Below, one piece after another: positions 15,503 through 15,836 of a stretch of DNA of 15,836 bases. The DNA is from an uncultured Rickettsiales bacterium (GTDB taxonomy: Bacteria; Pseudomonadota; Alphaproteobacteria; Rickettsiales; UBA1997), in the NCBI GenBank assembly GCA_951801155.1, contig CATOLK010000010.1, forward strand, positions 1-15,836. The letters run 5' to 3'. A program made the position numbers and the translations under genes. Within the stretch, counting starts at the first letter, position 1, and every line of letters starts with the position of its first letter. The notes beneath the pieces were generated by a model. That model searched no databases, was not told the origin of the DNA, and worked only from the letters and a program-made list of their open reading frames with translations.

Positions 15503-15836
15503 ATGACTGAAACAGATAACACAAAAAAACTTGAAGGCAAGTTTGATTATATTTCTTTACTTGGTAGAGCAGAAGAAGAGTATAATAATGGCAATAAAGA
15601 TGATGCATTAGAAAAGTTTCTTTTAGTAGTTAAAAATATCGATGATTATGAAATAATTTGTTATATTGGCGAATTTTTATATAAAAATGGACATAAAAGT
15701 GAAGCTGCAGAATGTTTTCAAAAAGCAGCTGATGGAGGTAATAAAAAAGCAATAGAAGAATATGCTAAAATGTTAGAAAATGGCGATGGTATAAATAGAA
15801 ATACAAAAAAGGCGGAAGAATATTATTCTAAGGATA
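15503..15836 (+). CDS. Sel1-repeat protein, cut by the right edge
   Basis: An ATG at 15503, with AGGA at 15493-15496 as ribosome site, opens 111 codons without a stop up to the window end. The first 30 residues are acidic and unremarkable (MTETDNTKKLEGKFDYISLL). Then helical-hairpin repeats appear: YIGEFLYKNGHKSEAAECF, QKAADGGNKKAIEEYAKMLE and NGDGINRNTKKAEEYY. These carry the Sel1-like signature (alanine/tyrosine pairs, NGDG loop, KAAEYY-type end). Sel1-repeat proteins are scaffolds for protein-protein contacts and are frequent among effectors of intracellular bacteria; the role here is unknown. No signal peptide is seen. It is divergent from thyA across a 266-base AT-rich spacer that must hold both promoters. 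Confidence 0.85.
   Translation, partial: MTETDNTKKLEGKFDYISLLGRAEEEYNNGNKDDALEKFLLVVKNIDDYEIICYIGEFLYKNGHKSEAAECFQKAADGGNKKAIEEYAKMLENGDGINRNTKKAEEYYSKD

Overview
The window looks like part of the chromosome of a very AT-rich, host-associated alphaproteobacterium, of the Rickettsiales/Holosporales type. This rests on three observations. The sigma factor and the SPOR protein have alphaproteobacterial character. Ankyrin-repeat and Sel1-repeat genes, typical of intracellular bacteria, are present. Spacers are long, extremely AT-rich and littered with broken genes. The exact taxon cannot be fixed from the sequence alone.

Layout. Positions 1-81 hold the start of a leftward gene that leaves the window. 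A divergent HU-type nucleoid protein gene (190-483) follows, closed by a strong 15-bp hairpin terminator. From about 540 to 4100 lies a decay zone. It holds a broken AbiEi/AbiEii-type toxin-antitoxin pair (about 1229-1892) behind a perfect consensus promoter, a tRNA-Tyr gene (2571-2656, minus), a truncated IS1-like transposase ORF (2765-3175, minus), and an ankyrin-repeat gene split by one stop and two frameshifts (3247-3902). Intact dnaE (4115-7756), the replicative polymerase alpha subunit, comes next.

From 7875 to 15236 all genes are on the minus strand. queD (7-deazaguanine/queuosine pathway) lies just downstream of a small unrecognised gene that has its own good promoter. Then comes a compact five-gene cluster that reads, in transcription order, thyA, SPOR-domain protein, ftsB/divIC-like, dnaG, rpoD. 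A promoter lies before thyA and a hairpin at the rpoD stop codon. At the right edge, a Sel1-repeat protein gene starts on the plus strand at 15503 and runs off the end.

The intact genes mostly serve DNA replication and its coupling to growth: nucleoid packaging (HU), dTMP supply (ThyA), primer synthesis (DnaG), polymerisation (DnaE), housekeeping transcription (RpoD) and division (FtsB-like and SPOR proteins). The accessory material is mostly inactivated. I see no clearly new, intact system. The items most worth a second look are the AbiE-like relic and its promoter, the slippage-prone ankyrin gene, the small gene 5' of queD, and the joining of thyA and division genes to dnaG-rpoD.
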